From: Blepharisma japonicum
Lineage: Eukaryota; Ciliophora; Heterotrichea; Heterotrichida; Blepharismidae
Direction of reading: 5' to 3'
Length of the DNA stretch: 64,000 nucleotides
Assembly (NCBI GenBank): GCA_949751835.1
Contig: CATKHK010000021.1
Coordinates: 124,001 to 188,000, forward strand
Part shown: positions 31,236 through 42,354 of the stretch, in pieces
Position numbering within the stretch: position 1 is the first letter of the stretch
Layout: each line of letters opens with the position of its first letter
The notes under the pieces: model-generated
Database searches by the model: none
Seen by the model: only the letters and a program-made list of their open reading frames with translations
What the model was told of the DNA's origin: nothing
Translations under genes and position numbers: made by a program

Positions 31236-33560
31236 ATGATGAAAAACGAGACTTCTTCTGAAAATTCCGAACAACCTTACGAATTTGGAAATGAAATTAC
31301 CCCACAGTTCAGCTCCCCAAAGAAAAAGTCTATTACTTTTAATGGACAATCATCAGATGAAGCAGTTGATTATTATTCTTATCTTTCATCTTTTGATAAG
31401 CATACAGAATCAATCATTCCAAGCCGAGACGCTGAAAAAGTGCAAGCTAAAAAGCAGAAAGAGCAAGAAAGTCCCAGCAAAGACCAAAAGATAAAAGAAC
31501 AGCTCGAAGAATTGCGCGATCAGAGTATAAGAGAAATTGAGCTATTAAAAAGATCTTTTTATGAGAAAGAAAAGGAACTAGAAGAAAAATCACTGAGGAT
31601 GGAAAATTTAAGATTAATTGGGCCGTCACCAATTTATGCTCCAGATCCTTTTGAAACTGAAAGGACTCCTATAAGACGTGAACAATATGACGATTTTGGA
31701 GGACAAAGGCTGAAAATTGAAGAAGAAAGCTTAAAGGCCAAGCTTAAAGAAACAGAAATTGAACTGAGAGAGGAAATAGAAGAAGAGTTTTTCCAAGAAA
31801 AAAACGATATGATTGCTAGGTACCAAGCTCAAACTGAGAGAGCGATTAAAGACACCAAAAACGCATTAGACCAGTTTTGGAAAAAAAGGATGCAGGATCT
31901 TGAAAGAGAGCTTCAAGCTACTGAATCCAAATTTTTCATCAACCCAGCAGCAGATGAAGAAAGCATTCAAGAGCTTTATGATCAGATGCTGAAGGATAAA
32001 ATTGAAGAAGAAGTGGATAGGCTTCATCATGAAATTGACAAAACACTTAAAGTTGAATATGAAAATCTATTTAAAAAAAGAGTCAGCCAAGTCCACAAGA
32101 GAACATCTTCTAAGCTAAAACAGTCAGATATCGATAAATTTAAAGAGCAATTAGAAATTGAATTTGAGGTAAAACTTTACAGTGAAAAAGAGCTATGGAA
32201 AAGAGAATTAATGCCATATATGATTGATGAGTGCCGAAATACAGCAAAATTAGATATAGAAAGCTGCTTATATGAAGAAGAAATTAAATTAAGGGAAGAA
32301 GCAAAATTCGAGATGGAAGAGCTTATAGAAGAAGTAAAAAAAGAGTCAGAAAATGTAGTTTTAATGAGAATTAAAAAAATAGACGAAGACGAAAAGCAAC
32401 GAGAAATTGATTATATTGAACATTTGGAGGTAGAGGCGCAAGAAGAGTTAAGAAAAGAGCAAGATTTTCGCTTAAAAGAAGCACTCACAGCTAAACTGAG
32501 AGAAAGGCTGGAAAAAGAAATCAGACATGAGTTAGAAGGGAGGATTGAAATGGAAGTAAAACTGAGAAAAGAAGACCAGTTTAGACAAGAACTATTAGAC
32601 GAAATAGAATCTGATTACGAGCAGGCTGTAGCAAGAATAAAAAATGATGTACAAAACAAAATATTAAATTTAGAAGAAGAATTTGCTGTCAACCACAACC
32701 ACATCGTCCTAGAAGAGGTTGAAAAAAAGCTATTGAGAAGAGAAAAAGAGTTAAATATTGACTACATGAAAAAATTGGAAAAAATGAAAAAGAAATTATC
32801 AGATGAATTTGAAGAAGCGCAGTCTAAGCAAGCTGCAGTAATTTTCATGTAGAATTCAGCTCAGCTGTTAGAACAAGAGAAGGCTGAGGTTGCAAGGCTA
32901 AGATCTCAGCTGAACGTTCTGCTGTCAAAAGTAAAAGATTCGAGAAAAAATGAAATCGCAAGCTTGAAAAGCCAAGAAGAAATGCTGGAAAAAAAATTAA
33001 GAGAAATTCAGTATGCTCAACAGTGCAAAGAAGAGTCCCTTGGTAGACAAATGCTTGCTTCAAGATCTGAAAAAATACTAGGAAATATTAGTATTTCAAG
33101 GCAGCAATCTCCTCCAAAGGAGACAGGATCAATGCTATATTCTCCTAAGTGGGGATCTCAAGACCAAGATATCGTAAGGAACCTTCCGAAGCCTCTTTTG
33201 CCTCCTTCCCTTCTAAGCACACTTGCTCAAGAAAGCCCTAAAAAGCTTAACACCATAGAACCCCCCAGCTCATCTCGTAAACTTTTGAAATATTCCAGTG
33301 CTAAAGATCTTGTTTCAGAATTAATCCTAAAAAACCTTGAAGAAGCTAAACAGCAAGCATGGGCCCTTCTAGAAGAAACTGAAAACCCTCCTGAACTTCA
33401 GTCTATCCCTTCTGAGCCCCAATTCTCTTTACCAAGCCCTAGGATTTCTCCTCAACTAATCCCCAAGAAAACCAGCGAACCAAAATCCAAACATAAACGG
33501 TACCACGACCTTCTAAACCAAAGGCATGGAATAATTGAGCCAAGACGTAATAAAGTATAA
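31236..33560 (+). CDS. Large coiled-coil protein, ciliary/centrosomal type
   Basis: This 769-aa protein is encoded by two exons, joined by removing the 15-nt intron 32838-32852 (QSKQAA to NSAQLL). The first 80 residues are disordered. Residues about 85-600 are an almost unbroken charged coiled coil (for example LEKEIRHELEGRIEMEV), and the C-terminal 150 residues are Ser/Pro-rich with SP sites. No enzymatic domain is visible. The composition is like ciliary, basal-body or centriolar structural proteins, and the next gene downstream (23 bp away) is a SHIPPO-repeat ciliary protein, but a precise family is not recognised. Confidence 0.68.
32838..32852 (+). other. 15-nt intron (coiled-coil gene)
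   Basis: The sequence gtaattttcatgtag has A at position 10. The unspliced frame stops at its TAG. Confidence 0.88.
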
Positions 33561-33583
33561 CTTATTCAATTCAAATTATTAAA

Positions 33584-35287
33584 ATGGCATTCGTCAGCAG
33601 AGCTGAAAGGAGATTAGATTACACCAATAATGCTGCTACAAATGTAGGCCCAGGGGCATATATGGGCCATTCTCAATATAGATCGTCAAAAGGGTATGCT
33701 CCATTTTCAAGCACCACAGAAAGGGACATTCATAAGGTTTTTGGGCAAAATAATGCTCCAGGTCCTGGGAGTTATTCAAATCCTGAGCTTCAAGCTACCT
33801 CAGTATCCAAAACTCAACAATCAACAGATCAATGAGGCCAGCCTAAACCTTCTGGACCGTTCGCAAGCAAAAATGAAAGATTTAAAGCAAAAAAAGGAGA
33901 CTTAGCTCCTGGGCCTGGAAGTTATAACTTAGCTCCTGACTGAGGATCACAAAAGCGAATTCAGCAAAAACAAGAATGGACTGCAATTAATTGGATGAGA
34001 ATTCCTTCAGCTCCTTCAATCCCAGCCCAACATCAAGCTTTCGGATATGATGAAACCTCTAATGGAGAACTTATTATGCAAAAAAACCCTGAAAAAGTAT
34101 ATGAAGGCACTGTAAAGGACTCTGTAGGTCCCGGACAATATAATGCAAAAGACCCACGAGAAGTTTTCGTCAGCAAAGGAACAGCTTGACACAAAAGTCA
34201 GTCTAAAAGAGACTTGTATTCAGCTCCACCCACAGGAACCTTAATTGGGCCTGGGAGTTATTCAGAAAGTAAGCTAAATATTGCTCCGATGTATAAATTT
34301 AAGCCAAGTGCAGCTTTTGCAAGCGTAACGAAAAGGACAAGTTATATACCTGAGCCTGGTCGACAAACATCAACTGACGAAAACGATGAAAGTGAAGAAG
34401 AAGGAGGCGAAGAAGGGATTCCTGGGCCTGGGTATTATTATAATGAAGAAAATATAAGCAGCTTTAAGCCTGCAAAAGTCCCAAGAAATCTGCAGTACTT
34501 TGGGAGCAAAAGTATTAGGTTTAAATCGCAAGGACTGCCAAACTCACTTGGGCCAGGTTATTATGGAGATTTGAGGAAGCCTATTGCCCAGAAAAAGCCT
34601 GGGGATTCTAAAGCACCTTTTAGCTCTACAAAAACCAGGTTTCAGCATTCAGTGGATCCAAATCCAGGACCTGGAAGCTATAAAAATGATGATATAGGAG
34701 AATCGCTACAGAAAAAAGTATGGGGCAGACAAGGAGTTTTTGGAAGCACTGAAAGAAGGTTTGCACCTACAAAAAATCAAGAAACGCCTGGGCCTGGGTA
34801 TTACCCTCCTGATGCTCACAATAGAGTTGGGCTGCATAATTCGGCCTTACATAAACCATCATCAGTGTTTACTAGTAAAGCTGCTCGTGATGGACAGCTA
34901 AAATCAACAGAAACCCCTGCTCCTGGAACTTATGAAATCCCTTCTTCAATTGGAGCCAAAAGAAGCCCAACATCTCCAACTCACCCGTTATTGACTCATA
35001 TTAATGAAGTTTCTAAGAAGAATGTCGGATTTAATTCACAGGCTGATAGGTTCAGGCAAAATCAAGAAGTTATCAAAGATCCGCTGGGGCCTGGGACTTA
35101 TGATGTGGTGGAACCGAGAAGGGGGGCCCATGCAATACCAAATAAAGTCTTCATTGCAAGAGCGGACAGATTTAATGAGGAGAAAAAGCCTGCGGAGTTC
35201 CCTGGACCTGGAGCTTATTATGAAGAGCATAATGAGGAAACTTGGAACAAGAGGTCGTTTAATATTTTGTTTTCTGAACTAACTTAA
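33584..35287 (+). CDS. SHIPPO / sperm-tail PG-rich repeat protein (STPG-like)
   Basis: This 567-aa protein is read through several TGA=Trp codons. It is built of about a dozen SHIPPO (STPG) repeats with the core PGPGxY: APGPGSYSNPE, APGPGSYNLAP, VGPGQYNA, IGPGSYSESK, IPGPGYYYNE, NPGPGSYKND, TPGPGYYPP, APGTYEIP, LGPGTYDVV and FPGPGAYYEEH. The repeats are usually separated by 'F.S...R' elements (PFSSTTERD, VFGSTERRF, VFTSKAARD), also typical of the family. An acidic insert lies near residue 255. SHIPPO proteins bind ciliary and other stable microtubules, many as microtubule inner proteins. In a heterotrich it probably serves the dense cortical ciliature. Confidence 0.85.
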
Positions 35288-36026
35288 TATATAGTTATTG
35301 TGTGAAATAATTAGAATATTTTCAATTCAAAATTCACTTGCTTGACTTAGAAATGGATAGACTTTTTTCATGCTCCAAATGGTAGGAAAATTATACCACA
35401 TGTTTTACATTACATGTATACGAAATCTATGCTTAATTTTTTTCCCAAAATATAAAAGTCCAACCTTAAAACCAAATTTCATGGTTTTAGCACATAAACT
35501 CTTGCATATATTTCATCAATTAAATAAACCTAATGAAAAACGCGAAAAAAAAAAAGAGGAAGATACAGATTCTTTATATACTTGGCCAATAGAAAATTGT
35601 TTAGAGATGCTCAAATATAGATGAAGTAGACGTTATTGTTGAACAAAGAATGTAGAGATTCATCAGAACAAGTACATAAGCATGGACTATTTATTAGGGG
35701 AAAAATTATTTACCCATAAGAGTTTATCATTGAAGAGGATAGGCCGCCAAATTCATTAAAATGCATAATTGAAAGCAATTTATTGATAGAAGAACTGTTA
35801 AAATTAATTTAATTAGATAATGATACTGAAGAAATGAGAAAATTTGCCATGATACACAACTTAACATTGAAGAAGAATACTGGCTATTACAAGACTTTAT
35901 ATTTTTGGACTAATATCAATTTCAGAGCTATTTATAATTTTGATTCAAAAAATTTTGGTTTATGTTACCAGCTCTAGATGATCACCTGAAATAGGTTATA
36001 CTAATTAATAGTAAAATTAATATCTA
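35288..36026. other. Intergenic region with decayed coding sequence
   Basis: 740 bp. One frame is open from about 35370 to 35759 (129 codons, TGA=Trp), but its composition is unconvincing. A different frame at about 35735-35970 reads coding-like (LLIEELLKLI, stop, LDNDTEEMRKFAMIHN). It could be the end of a decayed gene, but I cannot name it and no model fits. Confidence 0.3.
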
Positions 36027-37220
36027 ATGAACAATTTATTAGAAACTTTAAGACTTACTCCAAGAAATACTTCTAGACCAAAAGAAAAACCAAATTCTTC
36101 TTTTTCTTTTACATCATATCAGCCTATTCCTCACAGACGCTCTATAAGTAATTCATTAGGCCTTTCCCAGATCCGCACAAATCTAAAAAGATTACAAGAC
36201 ACTCCAAAAATTTCTTTATTACCAGAAATCTCTCCTAGGCACAAAGAAGCAATATCAATAGCTTTCAAAAAAACCTTAAAAATCACTGTAGACATGCCAA
36301 AAGTTGAGCTCCAATCTGTCGTATCAAGCAATGATAACAATCGATCAACACCAAATAAAACAGCAACAAGTCCTACAGATAAATGCGTTCAAACTCGTGA
36401 TAGCCCGTCTCCAAGATCAGCCCTAAAGGGCCTTGAATTTAAATTAAAAAGTCCTTATAGCATTCAATCGAATAGACGGCCTCTTACCCCATGACTTGCA
36501 AGAATGAGAACAAAGCTTTTATTGAACAGATTTGGGACTCTCCCAATATCAAAAAATTGATCAAATAACTATACCATAAGTATTCAGCCAATTATGCTAT
36601 CAAAAAGACAAGTAAACTTGATATCTCCAAATAATCAACAATGCTGAGTGATTCAGCTTGCAAATGATTTAACAACGTTTTTAGAATTTATTGAAAGTGC
36701 TTATAAGCCTGTTTATGATGAGATTGATTTAGCTCAAAAAGGATTTATTAATTTTGATGATTTGGTAAATTTTGTGATATTGAAAACATTTGTTAATAAT
36801 CAGAATATTGAGGAAGCTAATTATGAAAATATTAAAGATAAAGCAAAAGAAATATTAGGAGTGCTGGGGATTATAACAAAAAAAACTAAAATTTTTAGAA
36901 AAGATTTTATGGCTTTATGTAGTGTTTTTGAATATTTTAATGAAAACCGTGTAGAGCTTGATTTATTTAGTTCTCCAGTACTTCGCGAACTAAGTGATTA
37001 TTTAGAAAAGCTAAAGGAAATATTTAAGTGCTATTCACATAATAACGTTATAACACAAAAAGATTTAGGCCAAATTTTAGATATTTTCAAAAAGAAAAAT
37101 GAGTTCAAAATACTCGAATCTTTAATTGGTCCTGAACCAATTGATTTTTCAAAATTTTTGAGGTTCATTCCTTGCTTTAATCAACTTCATATCAAAACTC
37201 TATCACAATTTGATAATTAA
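36027..37220 (+). CDS. Uncharacterised protein with EF-hand-like C-terminal part
   Basis: This 397-aa protein starts at ATG 36027, with TGA=Trp in LTPWLARM, SKNWSNN and QQCWVIQ. The N-terminal 200 residues are basic, Ser/Pro-rich and disordered. The C-terminal half is helical and resembles degenerate EF-hands: YDEIDLAQKGFINFDDLVNF has the helix-loop-helix shape but lacks several Ca2+ ligands, and CYSHNNVITQKDLGQIL could be its partner. No family is recognised; a Ca2+-independent structural EF-hand protein is possible. Confidence 0.55.
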
Positions 37221-37486
37221 TTGTTTTAATATAAAAATATAATTTCCATTAATTGCAATTTTTAACTGTTTTTTGGAATCTAGAATCACGATTTTGCACT
37301 AAGTCTTCTTAGAACCTAATTTTTAAATTTATCAAAACAATACTTTTTAATTTGCCTAAATTTCTTTATTAAATTCATCAAATTTTTATTTAGTTTGGCG
37401 TAAATGACGATCTATAATAATATAATACTTTTTCAATTCTGATTGCCAATTTCCATATCCATTCTACTATTAAAATTATAAATCAA

Positions 37487-38110
37487 ATGAGTCTAAACAA
37501 ACTAACTCAAAGCTTAATTAAGCTCCAAAACCAAGAAATGATAAAACTTCTTACTGAAAAGTCAATTGAAATCAGAAAACTCCAAGATGATAAAACTAAA
37601 CTCCAACAAAGAATCAGCGAATTAACTAATCATGTAAAAGGCTTAAAAGCTCTTGTTAAAGAAAAAGACAAACAAATAGAGGATCTAGAAAAATGTATTA
37701 CGAGCAAAGATAATATTACCACCTCTTTTAAGTCAAAAATCAGAGGTTCATCTTCTCAGCCGAATTTAAACTTAACTGATAGGCTTACATCTGCAAAAAG
37801 TTCAAGAGAAACCCCTAAAAGTCGTAGAACCCCCAGGATCACTATTGAGGAATCATTATCATCTTTATTAGATGAATTTATGCAAAACCGGCCAGTTACA
37901 ACCTTAAGCAGAACAACCTCACAAGTCCAAGTTTTGAAAAATGCGTTAGCAAGCCCTTATTTTATGCCTACAAGCCATTTGAAGAAAAAAAGGCAAGCAA
38001 GTTTAAGCAAGCCTAAAGAAATTGGAAATTTAACAGAAGAAATGGAAAATATTTTAAAAAGACTTGAATTAGTGCTTGAAGGCTGGAAAGCAGCTGCTTA
38101 TACAACGTAA
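37487..38110 (+). CDS. Uncharacterised coiled-coil protein
   Basis: This 207-aa protein starts at ATG 37487. Residues about 10-75 are a regular coiled coil (QQRISELTNHVKGLKALVKE). A Ser/Arg-rich linker (ETPKSRRTPRITIEES) and a helical C-terminus (EEMENILKRLELVLEGWKAA) follow. No family is recognised. The next gene starts 30 bp downstream on the same strand. Confidence 0.55.
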   Translation: MSLNKLTQSLIKLQNQEMIKLLTEKSIEIRKLQDDKTKLQQRISELTNHVKGLKALVKEKDKQIEDLEKCITSKDNITTSFKSKIRGSSSQPNLNLTDRLTSAKSSRETPKSRRTPRITIEESLSSLLDEFMQNRPVTTLSRTTSQVQVLKNALASPYFMPTSHLKKKRQASLSKPKEIGNLTEEMENILKRLELVLEGWKAAAYTT

Positions 38111-38140
38111 TTTCATATTTAACAAAATATTAATAACTAA

Positions 38141-38842
38141 ATGGAGAGCACCTTCCTCAAGCGATTCAAAATAAAGCTCAGCAAGCACAACGGAAATTTT
38201 GATATACCTGTGTCGGCTCCAATTGACAAAAAAATAAAAGATTCGCAGATTTATGGGAAAGTTTCAGTGCAAACCAATCAAAACTCCGGCTCTTTACTGT
38301 CGAAAAACCAAAAAAACTTACATGGGCAATCCCCAATTTTACCAGAGATAAAGCCTAGTGAAAAACTCAGTATAACTTCAAGTGCTTCGCAAAAAGCTGC
38401 AATATTCACAGATGCCAAAACTATAAAAAATAAGCAAAGGCAACACTCAGTGTATATCCAAAATAATTATCACAAAAAATCAAGGCGAGACATGAAAGTT
38501 AGCCAGTCACTTGATTTTAAAGGAAAAGAAGACTTAGATATTTTTCAAGAAAAGAGCTTAGATGATATTCAAGCCTCGCCTACTCCGCCTAACAGTAGCA
38601 CTCCAATTCCTAGTAACTCGCAAAAGCTCACTTATGCGTCGAGAAACTCGACTGTCGACTCAGCGAAAAGGTATAGGCCTTATACGATGAGAGACTATGT
38701 TAAAATAAAATCCGACAAATATATGATGTTTGGAGGGCTTGGACCGAACATTGGGACTGAGAATTGAAAAAAAGCTTCGGAAATAAAAGAAAGGATGGCA
38801 AAGTATTATAAGTTGATTCAAGATAGTTACAGAAGCGTATAA
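38141..38842 (+). CDS. JHY-like protein (GGLGP motif), probably ciliary
   Basis: This 233-aa protein runs from ATG 38141 to TAA 38840-38842, with TGA=Trp in TENWKKASEI. The first 180 residues are basic and Ser-rich. The C-terminal 50 form a conserved-looking unit: RPYTMRDYVKIKSDKYM, FGGLGPNIG, then WKKASEIKERMAKYY. A 'PYTL.DY..IK...GGLGP' motif is, from memory, characteristic of JHY-type and related ciliary axoneme proteins. The family link is tentative. The neighbourhood (SHIPPO protein, CFAP45) is consistent with a cilium role. Confidence 0.45.
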
Positions 38843-38997
38843 CCTTAATTTAATTGTATTTTACTTACGAAATATGTCAGTAATGAATAATTTTTTATAA
38901 TAAAATTATTGCACAATACTCATTTGGCTTATAATAGCTATTAAAACCATTATTACCTATCTACCTATTCAATCATGTATATAATCTTACAATTCTA

Positions 38998-40353
38998 TTA
39001 ATTCTTTTTCATCAGAAGATATCCTCCTATTCCGATCGTCCCAATTACTCCTAGCGCAACTCCTTTAAACAAATTGCTATTAATAGAAAATTCTTGTTTA
39101 ACTTGCTTTTGATTTTTCGTTTTATCCTTAATCTCCCTTAAATTATTCTTATGCATTCTTTTTGATACATTAATTGCATAGTCTACAAAATGTCCCATAA
39201 GAAGTCGACTTAATATAGAAAAATCTGAAGTATTCTTATCATCTACATCGCAAAATCCCCATTCATAAGCTCTCCCATATTTCATTCTAGATTGAGTTTC
39301 TAAAAATTGTGTCGCTGAAATAATTGCAAAAGGTGGAACTGGCTGGAGTGGAGCATATTTTACATTGGCTAGCATATCAATATCACTTCCTAATGCACTT
39401 GGACAGTCAAATATTTTAATGTCATAATTGAAAATCTCGTCTTGGAGATATCGTTTGACGCTTTCTATTTGCTCTTTTGATGTATATGCATCTGCTTTTG
39501 CTAAGATCGGAATGATTTGTACATATTTTTGAAGCCGATACATAGCACGAAGATCATTATCCTTACATCGTGGGCCTTCAATAAAGTATAAACATAAATG
39601 GATTCTGGTATCGTCAGGCTTCATGGAATATTTTTTAGCTTGCTTGTATAAAGTTGCAGATTCAATGATGCAGTTAGTAATGCTCTCTACTCACTTAGAA
39701 AAATTCTTCGATTTTCCATGTCCTGGGGTATCAATCATGTTAACTTTATAAGTTAAATCGCCAACTATTTTTTTAGCCGAATTTTGCTTAATTTCTGATG
39801 TAGACCGAATCATATTGTTACCTAATTCCTCAGGCACAAATCGATTGAATTTCATTGAAAGAAAAGTGTTTATAAAAGATGTTTTCCCAACTCCTGAGTC
39901 TCCAACAACGATTACATTAAATTGAATCTAAATGGAAGATACAGGCTTAAAAATTTTTTTCTTTCTGTTTTCTTCAAGGCATTTTAAGTCTGAATAGCTC
40001 ATTGATCTTTGAAGATCGTTTCCTGGAGATCTAAGACCTTGTGGAGAATCAATATAATCAGATTTTACAGTTTTAGCGTCGATACCAAGCTTTGGGGAAG
40101 AGTTTCCGTCATGAGATAGGCACTCAGCATCAGGAGAAGTATAGCCAGCTTCATGTCGCTGCTCGCGTCAAAATTTTTGCATATATGATGCTTTTCCTGA
40201 TTTTTGCTGCTTAGCAGTATGAGCAGCAAGAACTTCTGCTGAGAGAGGTATCTGTTTTGGTGTTGGTGATTCTAAAGAATCATCTAAGTTGGGAATATGA
40301 TGAAGATTGGGGTTTATATTTTTTGCTTGGAAAGGCTCGATATAATTTTTCAT
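38998..40353 (-). CDS. Septin with C-terminal membrane anchor
   Basis: This 446-aa GTPase is made of two exons, with the 15-nt intron 39928-39942 removed. A disordered N-terminus (1-137) precedes the septin GTPase domain. The P-loop is GDSGVGKTSF, G3 is DTPGHGK, G4 is AKADAYT, and TFGYLQ-type septin spacing is kept in the second half. The C-terminus, instead of a coiled coil, carries a hydrophobic segment (LFKGVALGVIGTIGIGGYLL) followed by MKKN. This is a tail anchor like that of ciliate septins, which are reported on mitochondria in Tetrahymena. The start is ATG 40353; upstream in-frame sequence lacks ATG. TGA=Trp occurs in KFWREQ and SKWVES. Confidence 0.82.
39928..39942 (-). other. 15-nt intron (septin)
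   Basis: On the minus strand gtatcttccatttag, with A at position 10. Removal joins IFKP to IQFNVIVVG in frame, just before the P-loop. Confidence 0.88.
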
Positions 40354-40735
40354 TGTAAAATATTTAATTATTATAGTAAATATATAAGCTAAATAATGAA
40401 ATATCAGCAATTATAAGTACATAATTTTCTTAACTAATTATTATTTGTTTACTTCAATTAAATTATCTTTTTCTTTATATGATAAAGGAGAAATAAACTT
40501 TATATGAAAACTCAACCTCTAAAATATAATTGAAATTTTGTAATGTGATTTCTACGACAAATATTTTGATATTAAAAATAATTGGGATTGGAATAAATTA
40601 TATACTCTTCTATAAATTCTCACATTTATTGCCAAATTATACTCCTTTTTGTTGTTAACCTAAATTATTTTCTTCGCTCCACAAAATATTTAATACATCA
40701 CTACACCTCTTCTTTTAAAATTAACTTCAATTATT
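40354..40735. other. Intergenic region
   Basis: About 380 bp of AT-rich DNA between divergent starts (septin and esterase). No distinct element is seen. Confidence 0.5.
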
Positions 40736-41710
40736 ATGGTGAAGATTTTATTAATTACTCTAATCCTCTCTTTGGCTTCAGCCCGCAACTTTTCAGTCTC
40801 AGGAATCAGTTCTGGAGGCTTCCAGGCTGTCCAAATGCATATTGCTCACTCAGCAGACTGTATCGGTGCCGGAATCATTGCAGGCGGCCCATATTATTGT
40901 TCGCAGGGTTCCGAAGTATACGCAACAACTGCCTGCATGACTTCTCCTTACTTAATTAACCTAGAAGCTTGTCTTCAATATGCTCAAGAGCAATCAAATT
41001 CTGGGAACATAGACAATTTGAACAACTTAAAAACAAACACCAAAGGAGTGTGGCTGTTTTCTGGTCTTTGGGACACAGTTGTTAACCAACTTGTAGTCAG
41101 GTCATTATTGAGTTTCTACCAAACTTTCATTAGTTCATCTATTATTAGTACAAATTTCAATACTTATGCTGAGCATTCGTGGGTTACAAATAGTGCAGGA
41201 AATCCTTGCAATTATTTGGGATCTCCATTTATTAATTATTGCAATGTAAACGCAGCAGGGTTAATCCTAAATCAAGTTTATGGAAACATAAAAGCTCCAG
41301 TAAAGCCAATTTCTCAGAATTTGAAGTCATTTGACCAGACTCAGTATATGAACCCTACAATTGCAATTATGGCTACAACTGGATTTATGTATATTCCTAC
41401 GGGTTGCCAGGGTAATAATGCAAACAATTGTAATGTCCATATGTCAATACATGGGTGTGGACAAAATTATGAGACCATTGGGGATTTGTTTATAACTGAA
41501 AACGAACTTAATGGATATGCAGAGGCTAACAATATTATTATGATTTACCCACAAGTTGCTGTAAATCTTGAGTTAAATCCAGAAGGATGCTGGGATTTCT
41601 GGGGATATACAGGGAGTGACTATGCTCTTAAGAACGGGATTCAGATTGCTGCTCTATATAATATGACTCAAAATATTCCAATTCCGTTAAGTAGCGTTGA
41701 AGCTTTTTAA
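40736..41710 (+). CDS. Secreted PHB-depolymerase-like esterase
   Basis: This 324-aa alpha/beta-hydrolase has a clear signal peptide (MVKILLITLILSLASA). The lipase box GISSGG places the nucleophile at Ser25, embedded in SVSGISSGGFQAVQMHIA. The next block, GAGIIAGGPYYC, is nearly the bacterial consensus for extracellular poly(3-hydroxybutyrate) depolymerases. Asp113 (SGLWDTVV) and His239 (SIHGCGQN) complete the triad in family positions. Paired cysteines suggest disulfides. It would cleave bacterial storage polyester (PHB) to hydroxybutyrate in the food vacuole or outside the cell. Eukaryotic homologues are patchy, so transfer from bacteria is possible; the codon use nonetheless looks like that of its neighbours. 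Confidence 0.82.
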   Translation: MVKILLITLILSLASARNFSVSGISSGGFQAVQMHIAHSADCIGAGIIAGGPYYCSQGSEVYATTACMTSPYLINLEACLQYAQEQSNSGNIDNLNNLKTNTKGVWLFSGLWDTVVNQLVVRSLLSFYQTFISSSIISTNFNTYAEHSWVTNSAGNPCNYLGSPFINYCNVNAAGLILNQVYGNIKAPVKPISQNLKSFDQTQYMNPTIAIMATTGFMYIPTGCQGNNANNCNVHMSIHGCGQNYETIGDLFITENELNGYAEANNIIMIYPQVAVNLELNPEGCWDFWGYTGSDYALKNGIQIAALYNMTQNIPIPLSSVEAF

Positions 41711-42354
41711 TAACTAATTGATGTTGTTAATCGCATTTCTATAATTAACGAATTTTGATATATTTGCAATACAGATGTGGTAGATAATGCTTTAAATCAA
41801 TTATGAGAATATATAGCTAGAAATTATTCCTCCTGTTTGAAAATTCAAGACAGTTTAATAAGCCGAATATGCTGATAGCTCTAAAGCGTGATTATAAATA
41901 CTGAAATTTATTTATAATGAAAGCATTCCACAATATCAAAAATAATCAAGGATGTTGTGATTGGTGAGGATAAACTATAGGGGATTATGCTTTGGATGCT
42001 GGCTAAATTATCTTCAATAATATGGCTCGAAATATATTATTATTATCTAATGATGAGCTATTCATACTTTCTTATAAGAATTTTAAAAGTTTTCACATCA
42101 TAGTCAAATATTTCTCTTAAACTAACCACTTATTTTTTAGTATATTTTTCGAATAGCATATTGAAATGCCATTCTTTCTTAATTAATTTCAAAAAATTAA
42201 GAAGTCTCGTAATTATAGATCTCAAAAAGCCAGTTATTATAATAAATAAGCGAGAAATAATTGCTCTTTATATCTGATGTAACTGTTTTAAATTCCAAGA
42301 GCCATTTCTTCTCATGAAATTTCAATTATTCTTAACTCATAATTTGTATTCCTA
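41711..42354. other. Intergenic region
   Basis: 640 bp of AT-rich DNA. I see no intact ORF, RNA gene or clear repeat. Confidence 0.5.

Noticed and set aside
35370-35759. 129-codon open frame with TGA=Trp
   Set aside because: No family resemblance, composition unlike neighbouring proteins, and overlapped by a different, more coding-like frame; not called as a gene.
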